Positions 6,988 to 7,746 of a stretch of 7,746 bases of DNA are shown piece by piece (within the stretch, counting starts at the first letter, position 1; every line of letters begins with the position of its first letter). This DNA comes from Mesotoga sp. (GTDB taxonomy: Bacteria; Thermotogota; Thermotogae; Petrotogales; Kosmotogaceae), in assembly GCA_011620045.1 (NCBI GenBank), contig WOZY01000100.1, positions 1-7,746 on the forward strand, in the 5' to 3' direction. Both the position numbers and the translations under genes were made by a program. The notes beneath the pieces are model-generated. The model was not told where the DNA came from, ran no database searches, and saw nothing but the letters and a program-made list of their open reading frames with translations.

Positions 6988-7010
6988 TAGTACAAACACC
7001 ACTAGGTCAA
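6988..7010 (-). promoter_or_regulatory. Possible operator and -35 box upstream of the GntR gene
   Basis: On the minus strand TTGACC (7010-7005) resembles a -35 box. It is followed directly by TAGT, nine bases, then ACTA (7004-6988), a short dyad. YtrA-type regulators bind inverted repeats containing AGT/ACT-like half sites, so this could be the autoregulatory operator. No good -10 box lies 16-18 nt from TTGACC (TACTAT is only 12 nt away), so the promoter reading is weak. Confidence 0.3.
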
Positions 7011-7138
7011 TTCGGCTTTGCATACTCTACTAAATGTTGATTTTTCTCTACAACTGCATTTAATCTATTGTCCTCCCTTGAAGGAGAATGGCCACTTGTG
7101 TTGGAGGGTGTGAAGATCTCAAGAGAACACTCCCCCGT

Positions 7139-7234
7139 CGACGATGGAACCGTCGCCACCCCGCTCAAGCGGGGTTTCAAGAGCAGCCCTAGGTCCTTCG
7201 GGAAGAACGGTTCTTCGTTCCGACGCTAAGCGTC
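7139..7234. repeat. Cluster of four short perfect hairpins
   Basis: Four inverted repeats lie within 96 nt: CGACG with CGTCG (7139-7155, 7-nt loop), CCCCGC with GCGGGG (7159-7174, loop TCAA), GAAGAAC with GTTCTTC (7202-7216, 1-nt centre) and GACGCT with AGCGTC (7222-7234, 1-nt centre). None is followed by a real T run; the second has only TTTC. Unlike the array at 7487-7590, the spacing is irregular. Confidence 0.5.
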
Positions 7235-7266
7235 CAGGTTCTTGATTCTTTGTCTTGGATTCCGTC
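7204..7266. repeat. Degenerate heptad run with TTC in phase
   Basis: TTC occurs at 7211, 7218, 7239, 7246 and 7260, all in the same 7-nt register. Units such as TTCTTCG, TTCCGAC, TTCTTGA, TTCTTTG and TTCCGTC result. The units between are diverged. It overlaps the hairpins at 7202-7216 and 7222-7234. Confidence 0.35.
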
Positions 7267-7289
7267 ATGCCGAGCTTTTTTCAGCATCT
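7263..7289 (+). repeat. 27-nt palindromic element, copy with G-C at the variable pair
   Basis: It begins CGTCATGCC and ends CAGCATCT. The arms pair imperfectly (ATGC with GCAT, GA with TC) around a T-rich centre. It aligns without gaps to the copies at 7318 and 7640. Element positions 7 and 23 are G and C here. GCTCTTC follows at 7294-7300, as it follows two other copies closely. Confidence 0.6.
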
Positions 7290-7317
7290 AGGCGCTCTTC
7301 CCGAAAACGTCACATAC

Positions 7318-7346
7318 CGTCATTCTGAACTTGATTCAGAATGTCG
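7318..7346 (+). repeat. 27-nt palindromic element, perfect copy
   Basis: CATTCTGAA (7321-7329) and TTCAGAATG (7335-7343) are a perfect 9-bp inverted repeat around loop CTTGA. CG (7318-7319) pairs with CG (7345-7346) beyond one mismatch. Element positions 7 and 23 are T and A. This is the best-preserved copy. Similar GTCAT-start palindromes with a CTTG centre are scattered between genes in many bacterial genomes. Confidence 0.65.
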
Positions 7347-7364
7347 ATCCTTGGTCTTTGTTGG

Positions 7365-7385
7365 AGAACGGTGAACCATTCAATA
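7365..7385. repeat. Short heptad run, NNAACGG type
   Basis: AGAACGG and TGAACCA are adjacent 7-nt units with AAC at the same place; a third unit, TTCAATA, is diverged. It resembles 451-478 in the left flank. Confidence 0.35.
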
Positions 7386-7405
7386 TCGGATCATTTTCAC
7401 TTTTG

Positions 7406-7440
7406 CTCTTACAACTAACAACTTGCATCTTGCAACTGCT
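7406..7440. repeat. Heptanucleotide tandem repeat, AACTTGC type
   Basis: Five 7-nt units lie in register: CTCTTAC, AACTAAC, AACTTGC, ATCTTGC and AACTGCT. The consensus AACTTGC is the same as in the left-flank run at 107-148, on the same strand. Confidence 0.55.
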
Positions 7441-7456
7441 CTTCACAACGCAAAGA

Positions 7457-7476
7457 GTTTTCTCTTAAGCGAAAAC
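7457..7476. repeat. Near-perfect 20-nt palindrome
   Basis: GTTTTC (7457-7462) pairs with GAAAAC (7471-7476), and the interior CTTAAG is itself a palindrome. One T/C mismatch separates the two parts. AAAGAG (7452-7457) could instead pair with CTCTTT (7480-7485), so alternative folds exist just before the hairpin array. Confidence 0.45.
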
Positions 7477-7486
7477 TGGCTCTTTC

Positions 7487-7590
7487 CCCGCGAAGCGGGC
7501 ACTGCGTCCTGGCGCGATCTTCACCAGCATTGCGACCTGGGATGTTCTTCCCAGCCTTGCGTCCGCCGATGCTTTTCGGCGCCTTGCGTC
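7487..7590. repeat. Phased array of four different hairpins with a constant 9-nt segment
   Basis: Each unit on the plus strand is a hairpin followed by a near-constant 9 nt. Hairpins: CCCGC-GAA-GCGGG (7487-7499); CTGG...CCAG (7509-7527, imperfect inside); CTGGGA-TGTTCT-TCCCAG (7537-7554); CGCCGA-TGCTTT-TCGGCG (7564-7581). Constant segments: CACTGCGTC (7500-7508), CATTGCGAC (7528-7536), CCTTGCGTC (7555-7563) and CCTTGCGTC (7582-7590). Unit lengths are 22, 28, 27 and 27 nt. Stems differ in sequence yet both arms match, so pairing is kept while sequence changes; the last two loops share TGNTNT. Confidence 0.75.
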
Positions 7591-7639
7591 TTATTCCGCT
7601 CTTTCCTGCCTCCCGCAACCACGATTTCTCAAGAAGAGC

Positions 7640-7666
7640 AGATCCCTAGTCAAGCCCGGGATGACG
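7640..7666 (-). repeat. 27-nt palindromic element, minus-strand copy with C-G at the variable pair
   Basis: Read on the minus strand it begins CGTCATCCC and ends GGGATCT, with a CTTG centre. ATCCC pairs with GGGAT; the inner part is mismatched. Element positions 7 and 23 are C and G. The next bases, TGCTCTTC, are the same as after the copy at 15-41. Confidence 0.6.
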
Positions 7667-7716
7667 TCCTCACTGGCACGTATAATCGCTAGTTTTTCAA
7701 AGCCGCTTTTGTTCGC

Positions 7717-7746
7717 CAGACCCTAGACCCAAGACCCGCTGTCAAT
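7717..7746. repeat. Heptanucleotide repeat, NAGACCC type, running off the right edge
   Basis: CAGACCC, TAGACCC and AAGACCC are three exact 7-nt units differing only in the first base. GCTGTCAAT follows to the window edge. GACCCGCTGTCAAT (7733-7746) resembles the left-flank stretch at 276-292, which carries three extra bases. Confidence 0.6.

Larger units (their letters stand above)
6944..7746. other. Gene-free repeat island upstream of the ABC operon
   Basis: No convincing gene is present in these 803 bases. Only 6944 to about 7080 looks like ordinary promoter DNA. The rest is crowded with hairpins, 7-nt tandem repeats, three 27-nt palindromic elements and a phased hairpin array, listed separately. 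Short open frames here follow the repeats and lack ribosome sites. The heptad run at the right edge continues out of the window. Confidence 0.7.

Noticed and set aside
6998..7010. TTGACC with TACTAT as the operon promoter
   Set aside because: The spacing is 12 nt, too short for a normal -35/-10 pair. It is kept only as a weak -35 or operator candidate.
7159..7178. CCCCGC/GCGGGG hairpin as a Rho-independent terminator
   Set aside because: Only TTTC follows on the plus strand and only TGG on the minus strand, and no gene ends nearby. It fits the repeat cluster better.
7487..7590. CRISPR array
   Set aside because: The constant part is only 9 nt, the variable parts are themselves palindromes, there are only four units, and no cas gene is present.
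7681..7686. Perfect TATAAT on the plus strand as a promoter
   Set aside because: The bases 16-18 nt upstream (around GGGATG) do not resemble a -35 box, there is no extended -10, and no gene follows within the window.
7415..7692. Open frames on both strands, the minus one with a 9-residue repeat pattern like GRKAGKNIP
   Set aside because: The 9-residue repetition simply reflects the 27-nt hairpin units. Neither frame has a ribosome site, a known domain or plausible composition.

Overview
The window carries one block of five genes, all on the minus strand, between two gene-free flanks full of small repeats. Gene sequence, codon use, Shine-Dalgarno-driven overlaps and the style of the intergenic repeats suggest an anaerobic bacterium of the Thermotogota, most like Mesotoga or Kosmotoga. 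That placement is inference from memory of such sequences; no search was run.

Reading in the direction of transcription (right to left): 6943-6569 is a YtrA-type GntR repressor; 6587-5715 and 5696-4938 are two different ABC ATPases; 4981-3311 is a large ABC-2-type permease with about twelve membrane segments and a visible internal duplication. These four genes overlap or nearly touch (19-nt overlap, 18-nt gap, 44-nt overlap) and form one translationally coupled operon. It probably encodes a repressor-controlled exporter made of two unlike ATPases on one double-length permease. The substrate cannot be read from sequence; related GntR/ABC operons in Firmicutes respond to cell-envelope stress or peptide antibiotics. 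After a 107-nt gap, 3203-483 encodes a complete SERCA-like P-type Ca2+ ATPase. An extended -10 promoter in the gap suggests it can be transcribed separately.

The left flank (1-482) and right flank (6944-7746) hold no convincing gene. Both contain the same kinds of elements: a 27-nt palindromic element (four copies in the window), runs of 7-nt tandem repeats in several sequence versions, a 14-nt tandem repeat, and small hairpins. The most striking is 7487-7590. There a 9-nt constant segment alternates with four different hairpins whose stems change sequence but keep their pairing. The repeat islands are the least explained part of the window; the protein genes belong to familiar families.
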